Below are positions 11,331 through 23,953 of a DNA stretch of 64,000 nucleotides, one piece after another (position 1 is the stretch's first letter; each line of letters begins with the position of its first letter). The translations under genes and the position numbers were made by a program. The notes under the pieces were generated by a model. That model was not told the DNA's origin. It did not search any database and was given only the letters and a program-made list of their open reading frames with translations. Origin of the DNA: Ehretia macrophylla (Eukaryota; Streptophyta; Magnoliopsida; Boraginales; Ehretiaceae); assembly GCA_037974665.1 (NCBI GenBank), contig CM075773.1:28117853-28181852 (forward strand), read 5' to 3'.

Positions 11331-11887
11331 CCTTTTCAATTTTTTTTCCCCATTTAGGGTTGCCAACTTGCTTTATCCACCACATTTCTATTACCGAATC
11401 CCACGGCACCTTGGGCAAGAGAACTTCACTTCACGTAGAGGCTGGGTCTGCAAACCGAGGGCATGGGGCTTGTGACCAAGTCTTCATAGCTCAAGTGCCA
11501 ATAACTTTTGATTCGTAAGGAGTAACGCGGCACACAACATACCGTTGGAAAGCTCTTGGAGAGATCTACGAAGGGGGCTATAAGCCTGCTCGGCTACGCC
11601 TGTTTTCGAATCCTAAAATCGAATGTTTTCATCAGTTTCGGGCCACTTTTCTTCATTTGTGCTGTTTTTCCGTCGCGGATCATAGGTCCTGAGTAAGAAT
11701 AGGATGACAACCTAACTCGCCGAACATTAGAGGGCCCTACAATGCGTCGATATCATGTCTTGCAAGGATGCTTCGTTGTTGAAGCGGATGGGTTGTCGTT
11801 AAGCCGATTGGGCATTTTGAATGAGCCATCTCTCTGGGTTGGGACTGTGAACCGTCAACACAAAAGGGATTTGTCCCTCAAGATGAC

Positions 11888-12006
11888 AGGTGCGATCATA
11901 CCAGCACTAATGCACCGGATCTCATCAGAACTACGAAGTTGAGCGTGCTTGGTCGAGAGTAGTACAAGGATGGGTGACCCCCTGGGAAGTCCTCGTGTTG
12001 CACCCC
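11888..12006 (+). rRNA. 5S rRNA gene copy 13 (one of the better copies)
   Basis: About six differences: G1A, C35T, C46A, A54G, G66T, T79A. The leader TATA-like element is altered to CAAAAG. Confidence 0.92.
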
Positions 12007-12565
12007 CCTTTTCAATTTTTTTTGCCCCGATTAGGCTTGCCAAGATGCTTTATCCACCGTATTTCTCTCACCGAATCCCACGCACCTTGGGCAAGACAAC
12101 TTTGCTTCATCTAGAGGCTGGGCCTGCAAACCAAGTGCGTGGGGCTTATGGCTAGGTCTCCGTCGCTCCAGTGCCCATAGCATTTGATCCGTAAGGAGTT
12201 ACGCTGCGCACAACATATTGTTGGAAAGCTCTTGGAGAGCTCTACGAAGGGGGTAGCAAGCCTGCTCGGGTACTCCCATTTTTGGATCCCAAAATTGAAC
12301 GTTTTCATCAGTTTCAGGCCACATTTCTTCTTTTGCTCTGTTTTTCCATCCCGGATCGTACGTCGTGAGCTATTAAAAGGATGACAACCTAAGTCGCGGG
12401 ACGTTAGCGGGCCCTACAACGAGTTGATATCACGTCTTGCGAGGATGCTGCGTAGTTGAAACGGATGGGTAGTCGTTAAGCCCATTGGGCTTTTTGAATG
12501 AGCCATCTCTCTAGGCTGGGACTTTGAACCGTCAACACAAATGGGCTTTGCACCCTCAACCTGAC

Positions 12566-12684
12566 GGGTACGATCATACCAGTACAAATGCACCGGATCC
12601 CATCAGAACTCTGAAGTTAAGCATGCTTGCGCGAGAGTAGTTCTAGGATGGGTGACCCCTTGGGAAGTCCTCGTGTTGCACCCC
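12566..12684 (+). rRNA. 5S rRNA gene copy 14
   Basis: About eight differences: G5A, C18T, T21A, C47T, G58A, G65C, A77T, C95T. The leader reads CAAATG instead of CATAAA. Confidence 0.9.
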
Positions 12685-13244
12685 CCTTTTCATTTTTTTT
12701 TGCCCCGGTTATGGTTGCCAAGATGCTTTAACCACCACATTTCTATTACCGAATCCCATAGCACCTTGGGCAAGACAACATCGTTTCACGTAGAGGTTGG
12801 GCCCGCAAACCTAGGGCGTGGGGCTTGTGACCAAGTCTCCGTCGTTCCCGTACCCATAACTTTTGATCCGTAAGGAGTTATGCGAGGCACAGCATACCGT
12901 TGGAAAGCACTCCGAGAGCCCTATGACGGGGGCAGTAAGCCTACTCGGCTGCGCCCCTTTTTGGAGCTCAAAGTCAAACATTTTCATTAGTTTTCGGCCA
13001 GTTTTCTTCTTTTGCTCTATTTTTTCATCCTTGATCGTACGTCGTGAGCTGTTAAAAGGATGACAACCTAGGTCGTGGGATATTAGAGGGCCCTACAATG
13101 CCTCGATATCTCGTCTTGCAAGGATGCTGCGTAGTTGAAGTGGATGGGTTGTCGTTAAGCCCATTGGGCTTTTTGAATGGCCTTTCTCTCTGGGCTGGGA
13201 CTGTGAACCGTCAACACATAAAGGATTTGTGCCCTCAACATGAC

Positions 13245-13363
13245 GGGTGCGATCATACCAGCACTAATGCAGCGGATCCAATCAGAACTCCGAAGTTAAG
13301 AATGCTTGTGCGAGAGTAGTACTAGTATGGGTGACCCCTTGTGAAGTCCTCATGTTGTACCCC
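13245..13363 (+). rRNA. 5S rRNA gene copy 15
   Basis: About ten differences, including C28G, C36A, C57A, G58A, G65T, G82T, G98T, G108A and C114T. The leader is intact. Confidence 0.9.
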
Positions 13364-13923
13364 CCCTTTTCAATTTTTTTTGCCCAGGTTACGATTGCCA
13401 AGATGCTTTATACACCACATTTCTATTACCGAATCCCACGGCACCTTGGGCAAGACAACTTCGCTTCACGTAAAGGCTTGGCCCGCAAACCTAGGGCGTG
13501 GGCTTGTGACCAGGTCTCCGTCGCCCCACAGCCAATAACTTTTTATCCGTAAAGAGTCATGCGTCGCACAGCATACCGTTTGAAAGCTCTTTGAGAGCTC
13601 TACGACAGGAGTAGCAAGGCTACTCAGCTGCGCCTATTTTTGGAGTCCGAAATCGAACATGTTCATCAGTTTTAGGCCACTTTTCTTCTTTTACTCTATT
13701 TTTCTGTCCCGGATCGTACGTCGTGAGCTATTAAAAGGATGACAACTTAACTCACGGGACATTAGAGGGCCCTACAACGCGTCGATATCAAGCTTTGCGA
13801 GGATGCTACGTAGTTGAAGTGGATGGGTTGTCGTTAAGCCCATTGGGCCTTTTGAATGGGCCATCTCTCTGGACTAGGACTGTGAACCGTCCACACATAA
13901 ATGATTTGTGCCCTCAACATGAC

Positions 13924-14042
13924 GGGTGCAATCATACCAGCACTAATGCACCGGATCCCATAAGAACTCCGAAGTTAAGCATGCATGGGCGAGAGTAGTA
14001 CTAGGATGGGTGACCGCCTGGGTATTCCTCGTGTTGCACCCC
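13924..14042 (+). rRNA. 5S rRNA gene copy 16
   Basis: About seven differences: G7A, C39A, G58A, T62A, C93G, A100T, G102T. It shares C93G and A100T with copy 1. Confidence 0.92.
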
Positions 14043-14600
14043 CCTTTTCAATTTTTTTCCCCAGTTAGGGTTGCCAAGATGCTTTATCCACCACATTTCT
14101 ATTACCGAATCCCACGGCACCTTGGGCAAGACAACTTCACTTCAAGTAGAGGCTGGGCCCATAAACCGAGGGCGTGGGGCTTGTGACCAGGTCTCTGTCG
14201 CTCCGGTGCCCATAACTTTTGATCCGTAAGGAGTTACACAGCGCACAACTTGCCGTTTGGAAGCTCTCTAAGAGCTCTACGACGGGGGTAGCAAGCCTGC
14301 TCAGCTGCGCCCATTTTTGGATCCCAAAATCGAATGTTTTCATCATTTTTGGGCCACATTTCTTCTTTTGCTCTGTTTTTTCATCGCGGATCATACGTCT
14401 TGAGTTGTTAAAAGAATGACAACCTAACTGGCGGGACATTAGAGGGCCCTATAATATGTCGATATCACATCTTGCGAGGATGCTGCATAGTTAAAGTGGA
14501 TGTGTTGTCGTTATGCCTATTGGGCCTTTTGAATGTGCCATCCCTCTGGGCTGAGACTGTGAACCGTCAACACATAAAGGATTTGTGCCCTCAACATGAC

Positions 14601-14719
14601 GGGTATGATCATACCAGCACTAATGCACCGGAACCCATCAGAATTCCGAACTTAAGCGTTCTTGGGCGAGAGAAGTACTAGGATGGGTGACCCCTTGGGA
14701 AGTCCTCGTGTTGCACCCC
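14601..14719 (+). rRNA. 5S rRNA gene copy 17
   Basis: About eight differences: G5A, C6T, T33A, C44T, G51C, G60T, T73A, C95T. C44T, G51C and G60T are shared with the next copy. Confidence 0.9.
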
Positions 14720-15280
14720 CCTTTTCAATTTTTTTTTGCCCTAGTTACTGTTGCCAAGATGCTTTATCCACTTCATTTCTATTACTGAATCCCACGGCAC
14801 CTTGGGCAAGGCAACTTCGCTTCACGTAGAGGCTGGGCCCGTAAACGGAGGGCGTGGGGCTTATGACCAGGTCTCCGTCGCTCTTGTGCCCATAACTTTT
14901 TATCCGTAAGTAGTTACGTGACGCACAGCATATCATTGGAATGTTCTCTGAGAGCTCTACAATGGAGGCAGCAATCCTGCTCAGCTACGCCCATTTTTGG
15001 AGCCCAAAATCTAACATTTTCATCAGTTTCGGGACACTTTTCTTCTTTTGCGCTGGTTTTCCGTCCCGGATCGTACGTTCTGAGCTGTGAAAAGGACGAC
15101 AACCTAACTCGCGGGACATTAGAGGGCCCTACATCACATCGATATCACGTCTTGCTAGGATGCTGAGTTGTTGAAGTGGATGGGTTGTTGTTAAGCCCAT
15201 TAGGTTTTTTGAATGGGCTATCTCTTTGGGCTGGGACCGTGAACCGTCAACACATAAAGGATTTGTGCCCTCAACTTGAC

Positions 15281-15399
15281 GGGTGCGATCATACCAGCAC
15301 TAATGCACCGGATCCTATCAGAATTCTGAACTTAAGCGTTCTTGGGCGAGAGTAGTACTAGGATGGGTGACCCCTTGGGAAGTCCTCGTGTTGCACCAC
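15281..15399 (+). rRNA. 5S rRNA gene copy 18
   Basis: About seven differences: C36T, C44T, C47T, G51C, G60T, C95T, C118A. It pairs with copy 17 as a local duplicate. Confidence 0.9.
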
Positions 15400-15772
15400 C
15401 CTTTTCAATTTTTTTTGCCCCTGTTACTGTTGCCAAGATGCTTTATCCACCAAATTTCTAAAACCGAATCCCACGGCACCTTGAGCAAGACAACTTCGCT
15501 TCACGTAGAGGCTGGGCCCGCAAACCGAGGGTATGGGGCTTATGACTAGGTCTCCGTCGCTCTGGTGCCCATAACTTGTGATCCGTAAGGAGTAACGCAG
15601 CGCACATCATACCGTTGGAAAGCTCTCCGAGAGCTCTACCACAAGGGCAACAAGCTTGCTCGGCTGTGCCAATGGGTTGTCGTTAAGCCCATCAGACCTT
15701 TTGACTGGCCCATCTCTCTAGGCTGGGACTGTGAACCGTCAACACATAAAGGATTTGTGCCCTCAACATGAT

Positions 15773-15891
15773 GGGTGTGATCATACCAGCACTAATGCAC
15801 CGGATCCCATTAGAACTCCGATGTTAAGCGTGCTTGGGCAAGAGTAGTACTTGGATAGGTGGCCCCCTGGGAAGTCCTCGTGTTGCACCCC
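15773..15891 (+). rRNA. 5S rRNA gene copy 19 (short spacer upstream)
   Basis: About seven differences: C6T, C39T, A50T, G68A, A80T, G85A, A90G. The preceding spacer lacks about 187 bp: at about 15,670 the sequence jumps from GGCTGTGCC to AATGGGTTGTCG. Confidence 0.9.
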
Positions 15892-16448
15892 CCTTTTCAA
15901 TTTTTTTTGCGTGGGTTAGGGTTGCCAATATGCTTTATCCATCACATTTCTATCACCGCCCATGGCACCATGGGTAAGACAACTTTGCTTCACGTTGAGG
16001 CTGCGCCAGCAAACCGAGGTCGTGGGGCTTGTGACTAGGTCTCTGTCGCTCCGGTGCCCATAACTTTTGATCCGTAACGAGTTACGCGGTGCACAACATA
16101 CCGTTGGAAAGCTCTTTGAGGGCTTTACGAAAAAGGTAGCAAGCCTGCACGGCTGCGCCTATTTTCGGAGCATAAAAAAGTACATTTTTATCAGTTTTGG
16201 GCCATTTTTCTTCTTTTGTTCTGTTTTTCTGTCACGGATCGTATGTCGTGAGTTGTTAAAAGGACGACACCCTAACTCGCGGGATATTACAGGGCCCTAC
16301 AATGTGTCGATATCACGTCTTACGAGGATGCTGTATTGTTGAACCGGATGGGTTGTCGTTAAGCCCATTGGGCCATTTGAATGAGCCATCTCTCTGGGCT
16401 GGGACTGTGATTCGTCAACACATAAAGGATTTGTGCCGTCAACATGAC

Positions 16449-16567
16449 GGGTACGATCATACTAGCACTAATGCACTGGATTCCATCAGAACACCGAAGT
16501 TAAGCGTGCTTGGGCGAGAGTAGTACTAGAATGGGTGACCCCTTGGGAAGTTCTCGTGTTGCGCCCC
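16449..16567 (+). rRNA. 5S rRNA gene copy 20
   Basis: About nine differences: G5A, C15T, C29T, C34T, T45A, G82A, C95T, C104T, A115G. Box A is intact. Confidence 0.9.
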
Positions 16568-17127
16568 TATTTTCAATTTTTTTTGCCCCGGTTAGGGTTG
16601 CCAAGATGCTTTATCCACCACATTTCTATTACCGAATCTCACGGCACCTTGGGCAAGACAACTTCGCTTCAAGTAGAGGCTGGGCCCGTAAACCGTAGTC
16701 GTGGGGCTTATGACTAGGTCTCCGTCGCTCCGGTGCCCATAACTTTTTATCCGTAAGGAGTTATGAGGCGTACAACTTACAGTTGGGAAACTCTCGGAGA
16801 GCTCTACGACGGGGGTAGCAAGCCTGCTCAACTGCACCGATTTTTGGATCCCAAAATCAAATATTTTCATCAGTTTTGGGCCACTTTTCTTCTTTTGCAC
16901 TAATTTTCTATCCCGGATCGTACATCATGAGCTGTTAAAAAGATGACAACCTAACTCGTAGGGCATTAGAGGGCCCTACAATGCGTCGATATCATGTCTT
17001 GCGACGATACTGTGTTGTTGAAGTAGATGGGTTGTCGTTAACCCCATTACACCTTTTGAATGGGCCTTCTCTCTAGGTTGGGACTGTGAACCGTCAACAC
17101 ATAAAGGATTTGTGCCCTCAACATGAC

Positions 17128-17246
17128 GCGTGTGATCATACCAGCACTAATGTACCGGATCCCATCAGAACTCCGAAGTTAAGCGTTCTTGGGCGAGAGT
17201 AATACTACGATGGGTGACCCCCTAGGAAGCCCTCGTGTTGCACCCC
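17128..17246 (+). rRNA. 5S rRNA gene copy 21
   Basis: About eight differences: G2C, C6T, C26T, G60T, G75A, G81C, G97A, T103C. Confidence 0.9.
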
Positions 17247-17805
17247 CCTTTTCAATTTTCTTTGCCTCGGTTAGTGTTGCCAAAATGGTTTATCCACCAC
17301 ATTTCTATTATTGAATCCCACGGCACCTCAGGCTAGACAACTTCGCTTCACGTAGAGGTTGGGCCAGCAAACCTAGGGCGTGGGGCTTGTGACTAGGTCT
17401 CTGTCGCTCCGGTGCCCATAACTTTTGATCCGCAAGGAGTTAAGTGGCGCACAGCATACCGTTGGAAACCTATCCAAGAGTTCTACGACAGGGGTAGCAA
17501 GTCTGCTTGGCTGCGCCCATTTTTGGAGCCCAAAATCGAACACTTTCATTAGTTTTGGGCCACTTTCCTTCTTTTGTGCTATTTTTTCGTCCCGGATCGT
17601 ACGTCGTGAGCTATTAAAAGGATGACAACCTAACTCGCGGGACATTAGAGGGCCCTACAACATGTCGATATCACGTCTTGCGAGATGATGCGTAGTTAAA
17701 GTGGATGGGTTGTCGTTAAGCCCATTGGGCCTTTTGAATGGGCCATCTCTCTGGGTTAGGACTGTGAACCGTCAACACATAAAGGATTTGTGCCCTTAAC
17801 ATGAC

Positions 17806-17924
17806 GGGTACGATCATACTAGCGCTAATGCACTGGATCACATCAGAACTCTGAAGCTAAACGTGCTTGGGCGAGAATAGTACTAGGATGGATGACCCCT
17901 TGGGTAGTCCTCGTGTTGCACCCC
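17806..17924 (+). rRNA. 5S rRNA gene copy 22
   Basis: About 12 differences, including G5A, C15T, A19G, C29T, C35A, T52C, G56A, G72A, G87A and A100T. Two fall in box A. Confidence 0.9.
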
Positions 17925-18483
17925 CCTTTTCAATTTTTTTTGCCCCGTTTAGGGTTGCCAAGATGCTTTATCCATCGCATTTCTATAACCGAATCCCACT
18001 GCACCTTGGGCAAGACAATGTCGCTTCACGTAGAGGCTGGGCCCGCAAACCAAGGTCGTAGGGCTTGTAACCAGGTCTCCGTCGCTCCAGTGCCTATAAC
18101 TTTTTATCCGTAAGGAGCTACGCGGCGCACAACATACCGTTGGAAATATTTTTGAGAGCTCTACAACGGGGGCAGCAAGACTGCTCGACTGCACCCGTTT
18201 TTGGATCCCAAAATCGAACGTTTTCGTTAGTTCGGGCCATATTTCTTCTTTTGCTCTATTTTTCTGTCCCTGATCATACGTCGAAAGCTGTAAAAAGGAT
18301 GACAACCTAACTCGCAGGACATTAGAGGGCCCTACAATGCGTCGATATCACGTCTTGCGAGGATGCTGCATTGTTGAAGTGGATGGGTTGTCATAAAGCC
18401 CATTGGGCCTTTTGAATTGGCTATCTCTCTGGGCTGGGACTGTGAACCATCAACACATAAGGGATTTGTGCCCTCAACATGAC

Positions 18484-18602
18484 GGGTGCGATCATACCAC
18501 CACTAATGCACCGTATCCAATCAGAACTCCGAAGTTAAGTGTGCTTAGGCAAGAATAGTACTAGGATTGGTGACCCCCTGGGAAGTCCGCGTGTTTCACC
18601 CC
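18484..18602 (+). rRNA. 5S rRNA gene copy 23
   Basis: About ten differences: G17C, G31T, C36A, C57T, G64A, G68A, G72A, G85T, T106G, G113T. Confidence 0.9.
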
Positions 18603-19161
18603 CTTTTTCAATTTTTTTTTGCCTCAGTTAGGCTTGCCAAGATGCTTTATCCACCATATTTCTTTTACCGAATCCCACGGCACCTTGGGCAAGACAACTT
18701 CGCTTCACATAGAAGCTAGGCCCGCAAACCGAGGGCGTGGGGCTTGTGACCAGGTCTCCGTTGCTTCGGTGCCCATAACTTTTGATCTATATGGAGTTAC
18801 AAGTCGCACAACATACCGTCGAAAAGCTCTCCGAGAGCTCTACGATGGGGCAACAAGCCTGCTCGGCTGCGCCTGTTTTCAGAGCCCAAAAAAGTACGTT
18901 TCATCAGTTTTGGGCAACTTTTCTTCTTTTGCCCTGTTTCTCTGTCCCAGATCGTACGTCGTGACCTATTAAAAGGATAACACCCTAACTCGTGGGATAT
19001 TACAGGGCCCTACAATGCGTCAATATCACGTATTACGAAGATGTTCCATTGTTGAAGCAGATGGGTTGTTGTTAAGCCCATTGGGCCTTTTCAATGGGCC
19101 ATCTCTCTGGGCTGGGACTGTGAAACATCAACACATAAAGGATTTGTGCCCTCAACATGAT

Positions 19162-19280
19162 GGGTGCTATCATACCAGCACTGATGCATTGGATCCCATC
19201 AGAACACTGAAGTTAAGCGTGCTTGGGCGAGAGTAGTACTAGGATGGGTGACCCCCTGGTAAGTCCTCGTGTTGCACCCC
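19162..19280 (+). rRNA. 5S rRNA gene copy 24
   Basis: About seven differences: G7T, A22G, C28T, C29T, T45A, C47T, G99T. The internal control region from 50 to 98 matches consensus throughout, so this copy has the best-preserved internal promoter that I found. Confidence 0.92.
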
Positions 19281-19840
19281 CTATTTCAATTTTTTTTTGC
19301 CCCGGTTAGGGTTGCCAAGGTACTTTATCCATCACATTTCTATTATTGAATTCTACGGCACATTGGGCAAGACAACTTCGCTTCACGTAGTGGCTGGGCC
19401 TGCAAACCGAGGCCGTGGGGCTTGGGACCAGGTCTCCGTCGCTCTGGTGCCCATAACTTTTGATCCGTAAGGAGTTACGCGGTGCACAGTATACCGTTGG
19501 AAAGCTCTCCGAGAACTCTACGACAGGGGCGTTAACTTGCTCGGCTACACCTGTTTTCATAGCCCAAAATTGAACATTTTCATCAATTTTGGGCCACTTT
19601 TCTTCTTTTGCTCTATTTTCCTATCCCGGATCATACATCGTGAGCTGTTAAAAGGATGACAACCTAACTCGCTGGACATTAGAGGGCCCTACGACGTGTT
19701 GACATCACGTCTTGCAAGCATGCTGCATTGTTAAAGCGGATGGGTTGTCGTTAAGCCCATTGGGCCTTTTGAATGGGCCATCTCTCTGGGCTGGGACTGT
19801 GAACCGTCAACACATAAAGGATTTGGGCCCTTAACATGAC

Positions 19841-19959
19841 GGGTGCAATCATATCAGCACTAATGCACCGGATCCCATCCGAACTTCGAAGTTAAACGTG
19901 CTTGGGTGAGAGTAGTACTAGGATGGGTGACCCCCTAGGAAGTCTTCGTGTTGCACCCC
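19841..19959 (+). rRNA. 5S rRNA gene copy 25
   Basis: About eight differences: G7A, C14T, A40C, C46T, G56A, C67T, G97A, C105T. The leader reads TTGGGCCC instead of TTGTGCCC. Confidence 0.9.
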
Positions 19960-20468
19960 CCATTTCAATTTTTTTTTGCCTTGGTTAGGGTTGCCAAGAT
20001 GCTTTATCCACCACATTTCTATTACCGAATCCCACAGCACCTTGGGCAAGACAACTTCACTTCACGAAGAGGCTGGGCTCGCAAACCAAGGGCATAAGGA
20101 ATTACGCAACGTACAGCATACCGTTGGAAAGCTCTCCGAGAGCTCTACGAAAGGGGCAGCAAGCCTACTCGGTTGCGCCCGTTTTTGGAGCCAAAAATAG
20201 AACATTTTCATTAGTTTCGGGCCACTTTTCTTCATTTGCTCTGTTTTTCCATCTCGGATCGTACATCGTGAGCTGTTAAAAGGATGGCAACCTAACTCGC
20301 GGGACATTAGAAGGCCCTACAATGCGTCGATATCACGTCTTGCGAGGATGGTGCGTTGTTGAAGTGGATGGCTTATCGTTAAGCGCATGGGGCCTTTTGA
20401 ATAGGCCATCTCTCTGGGCTGGGACGGTGAACCGTCAACACATAAAGGACTAGTGCCCTCAACATGAC

Positions 20469-20587
20469 GGGTGCAATCAAACCAGCACTAATGCAGCAGA
20501 TCCCATCAGAACTCCGAAGTTAAGCATGCTTGGGCGAGAGTAGTACTGGGATAGGTAACCCCCTAGGAAGTTCTCGTGTTGCACCCC
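20469..20587 (+). rRNA. 5S rRNA gene copy 26 (short spacer upstream)
   Basis: About ten differences, including G7A, T12A, C28G, G30A, G58A, A80G, G85A and G89A. The preceding spacer lacks about 50 bp at about 20,096, where the GGGGCTTGTGACC to TTGATCCG segment is missing. Confidence 0.9.
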
Positions 20588-21121
20588 ATTTTTCAAATTT
20601 TTTTGCCCCGGTTAGGGTTGCCAAGATACTTTATCCACCACATTTCTATTACCGAATCCCACAGCACCTTGGGCAAGACAACTTCGCTTCTCGTAGAGGT
20701 TGGGCCCAAAAATTGAGGGCGTGGGACTTGTGACCAGGTCTCCGTCGCTCCAATGCCCATAACTTTTGATCCGTAAGGAGTTACGCAGCGCACATAATAC
20801 CGTTGAAAAGCTCTCTGAGAGCTCTACAACGGAGGCAACAAGCCTGCTAGGCTGCGCCAGTTTTTGGAGTCCAAAATTGTACATTTTCATCAGTTTCAAG
20901 CCACTTTTATTCTTTTGCTCTGTTTTTCAGTCCCGAATCATACGTCGTGAGCTGTTAAAAGGACGACAACCTAACTCGTGGGATATTACAGGGCCCTACA
21001 ACACGTCGATATCACGTCATACAAGGATGCTGCATTGTTGAACCGGTTGGGTTGTCGTTAAGCCCATTGTGCCTTTTGAATGGGTCGTCTCTCTGGGCTG
21101 GGACTGTGCCCTTAACATGAC

Positions 21122-21240
21122 GGGTGTGATCATACCAGCACTAATGCACCGGATCCCATCAGAACTCCAAAGTTAAACATGCTTGGGCGAGAGTAGTACT
21201 AGGATGGCTGACCCCTTGAGAAGTCCTCGTGTTGCACCCT
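21122..21240 (+). rRNA. 5S rRNA gene copy 27 (upstream promoter deleted)
   Basis: About eight differences: C6T, G48A, G56A, G58A, G87C, C95T, G98A, C119T. The leader jumps from GGACTGTG straight to CCCTTAACATGA, so about 26 bp including the TATA-like element are lost. Confidence 0.9.
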
Positions 21241-21798
21241 CTTTCCAATTTTTTTTTCCGAGGTTATGGTTGCCAAGATACTTTATCCACCACATTTCTA
21301 TTTCTGAATCCCACGGTTCTTTGGGCAAGACAACTTCGCTTCACGTAGAGGCTGGGCCCACAAACCGAAGGCGTGGGGCTTGTGACCAGGTCTTCGTAGC
21401 CCTAGTTCCTATAACTTTTGATCCGTAAGGAGTTGCGCCGTGCACACCATGCCGTTGGGAATCTCTCCGAGAGCTCTACGACAGCGGCATTAAGCCTAGT
21501 TGGTTGCGCCTGTTTTCATAGCCCAAAATCAAACATTTTCATCATTTTTGGGCCACTTTTTTTCTTTGCTCTATTTACCCGTCCCGGATCGTACATTATG
21601 AGTTGTTAAAAGGACGACAACCTAACTCGCGGGACATTAGAGGGCCCTACAACGCGTTGATATCATGTCTTACGAGGATGCCGTGTTGTTGAAGTGGATA
21701 GGTTGTCGTTAAGCCCATTGGGCCTTTTGAATGGACCATCTCTTTGGGCAGGGACTGTGAACCGCCAACACATAAGGGATTTACGTCCTCAACATGAT

Positions 21799-21918
21799 GG
21801 GTGTGATCATACTACTACTAATACACCGGATCCTGTCAAAACTCTGAAGTTAAGCGTGCTTAGGCGAGAGTAGTAATATTATCGGTGACCCCCTGGGGAA
21901 GTCCCCGTGTTGCACCCC
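21799..21918 (+). rRNA. 5S rRNA gene copy 28 (strongly diverged, 1-nt insertion)
   Basis: 120 nt with an extra G near position 97 and about 16 substitutions. Box C is badly damaged (TAATATTATCGG for TACTAGGATGGG). Confidence 0.88.
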
Positions 21919-22477
21919 CCTTTTTCAATTTTTTTTGCCCCGGTTAGGGTTGCCAGGATACTTTATCCACCACATTTCATTACCAAATCCCACGGCACCT
22001 TGGGCAAGACACCTTCACTTCACTTAGAGGCTGGGCCAGCAAACCGAGGGCGTGGGGCTTGTGACCAGGTATCCGTTGCTTCGGTGCCCATAACTTTTTA
22101 TCCGTAAACAGTTATGCGGCGCACAGGAAATTGTTGGAAAGCAATCCGAGAGCTCTACGACGAGGGCAGTAAGCCTGCTCGGCTGCCCTTGTTTTTGGAT
22201 CCTAAAATCGAACGTTTTCATCAGTTTCGGGCAACTTTTCTTCTTTTGCTCGGTTTTTTCATCCCGGATCGTAAGTCGTGAGCTGTTAAAAGACGAAAAC
22301 CTAACTCACGGGACATTAGGGAGCCTTACAACGCGACGATATCACGTCTTGCAAGGATACTGCATTGTTGAAGCGGATGGGTTGTCATTAAGCCCATTGG
22401 GCCTTTTCAATTGGCCATTTCTCTGGGCTGGGACTGTGGACCGTCAACACATAAGGGATTTGTGCCCTCAACATGAT

Positions 22478-22596
22478 AGGTTCGATCATACCAACACTAA
22501 TACACCAGATCCCATCAGAACTCCACAGTTAAGCGTGTTTGGGCGAGAGTAGTACTTGGATGGGTGACCCCTTGGGAAATCCTCGTGTTGCACCCC
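22478..22596 (+). rRNA. 5S rRNA gene copy 29
   Basis: About 11 differences: G1A, G5T, G17A, G25A, G30A, G48A, A49C, C61T, A80T, C95T, G102A. Confidence 0.9.
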
Positions 22597-23156
22597 CCTT
22601 TTCAATTTTTTTTGCCCCAGTTAGGGTTGTCAAGATACTTTATCCACCACTTTTCTATTACTGAATCCCATGGAACCTTGGGCAAGACAACTTCGCTTCA
22701 TGTAGAGGTTGGGCCCGCAAACCGAGGGCATTGGGCATGTGACCCAGTCTCTATCGCTTCGGTGCCCATAACTTTTGATCCGCAAGGAGTTACGCGATGC
22801 ACAACATATCGTTGGAAAGCTCACCGAGTGTTCTACGACGGCGGCAGCAAGCCTACTCGGCTACGCCTATTTTTAAAGCCCAAAATCGAACGTTTTCATC
22901 AGTTTCGGGCCACTTTTCTTCTTTTGATCTATTTTTCCATCCCAGATCGTACATCATGAGATGCTAAAAGGACGACAACCTAACTCGCGGAACCATAGAA
23001 GGCCCTACAACACGTCGATATCACATCTTGCGAGGATGCTGCGTTGTTGAAACGGATGGGTTGTCGTTAAGGCCCTTGGGCCTTTTGAATTGGCCATCTC
23101 TCTGGGCTGGGACTGTGAACCGTCAACACATAAAGGATTTGTGCCCTCAACATGAC

Positions 23157-23274
23157 CGGTGAGATCATACCAACACTAATGCACCGGATTCCATCCGAAC
23201 TTAGAAGTTAAGCGTGCTTGGGTGCGACTAGTACTAGGATGGGTAACCCCCAGGGAAGTCCTCTGTTGCACCCC
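23157..23274 (+). rRNA. 5S rRNA gene copy 30 (GCGACTAG subtype, 1-nt deletion)
   Basis: Carries the A69C/G72C/T96A signature seen at 5,255, plus G1C, C6A, G17A, C34T and G89A. One base is missing in CTCGTGTTG. Confidence 0.9.
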
Positions 23275-23834
23275 CCTTCTCAATTTCTTTTGCCCCGGTT
23301 AGGGTTACCAAGATACTTTTTCCACCACATTTCAATTACCGAATCCCTCGGCACCTAGGGCAAGAGAACTTCGCATCACGTAGATGATGGGCCCGCAAAC
23401 CGAGGGCGTGGGGCTTGTGACCAAGTGTCCGTCACTTCGGCGCCCATAACTTTTGATCCGCAAGGTGTTACGCGGTGCACAACATACTGTTCGAAAGCTC
23501 ACCGAGAGCTCTACGATAGCGGCAGCAAGCCTGCTCAGCAGCGCCTATTTTTGGAAACCCAAAATCGAATGTTTTCATCAGATTCATGCTACTTTTCTTC
23601 TTTTGCTCTGTTTTTCAATCCCGGATCGTACGTCGTGAGCTGTAAAAAGGACGACAACCTATCTCGTGGGACAATAGAGGGCCCTACAATGCGTCGATAT
23701 CGCTTCTTGCGTGGATGCTGCATTGTTGAAGCATATGGGTTGTCGTTATGCCCGTTGGGCCTTTTGAAAAGTAAATCTCTCTAGGCTGGGACTGTGAACC
23801 GTCAACACATAAAGGATTTGTGCCTCAACATGAC

Positions 23835-23953
23835 GGGTGTGATTACACAAGCACGAATGCACCGGATCCCATTGGAACTCTGAAGTTAAGCATGCGTGGG
23901 CGAGAGTCGTACTAGGATGGGTGACCCCTTGGGAAGTCCTCGTGTTGCACCTC
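23835..23953 (+). rRNA. 5S rRNA gene copy 31 (GATTACAC subtype)
   Basis: About 13 differences, including C6T, C10T, T12C, C15A, T21G, A40G, G58A, T62G and A74C; ends CACCTC. The leader is one base short. Confidence 0.9.
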
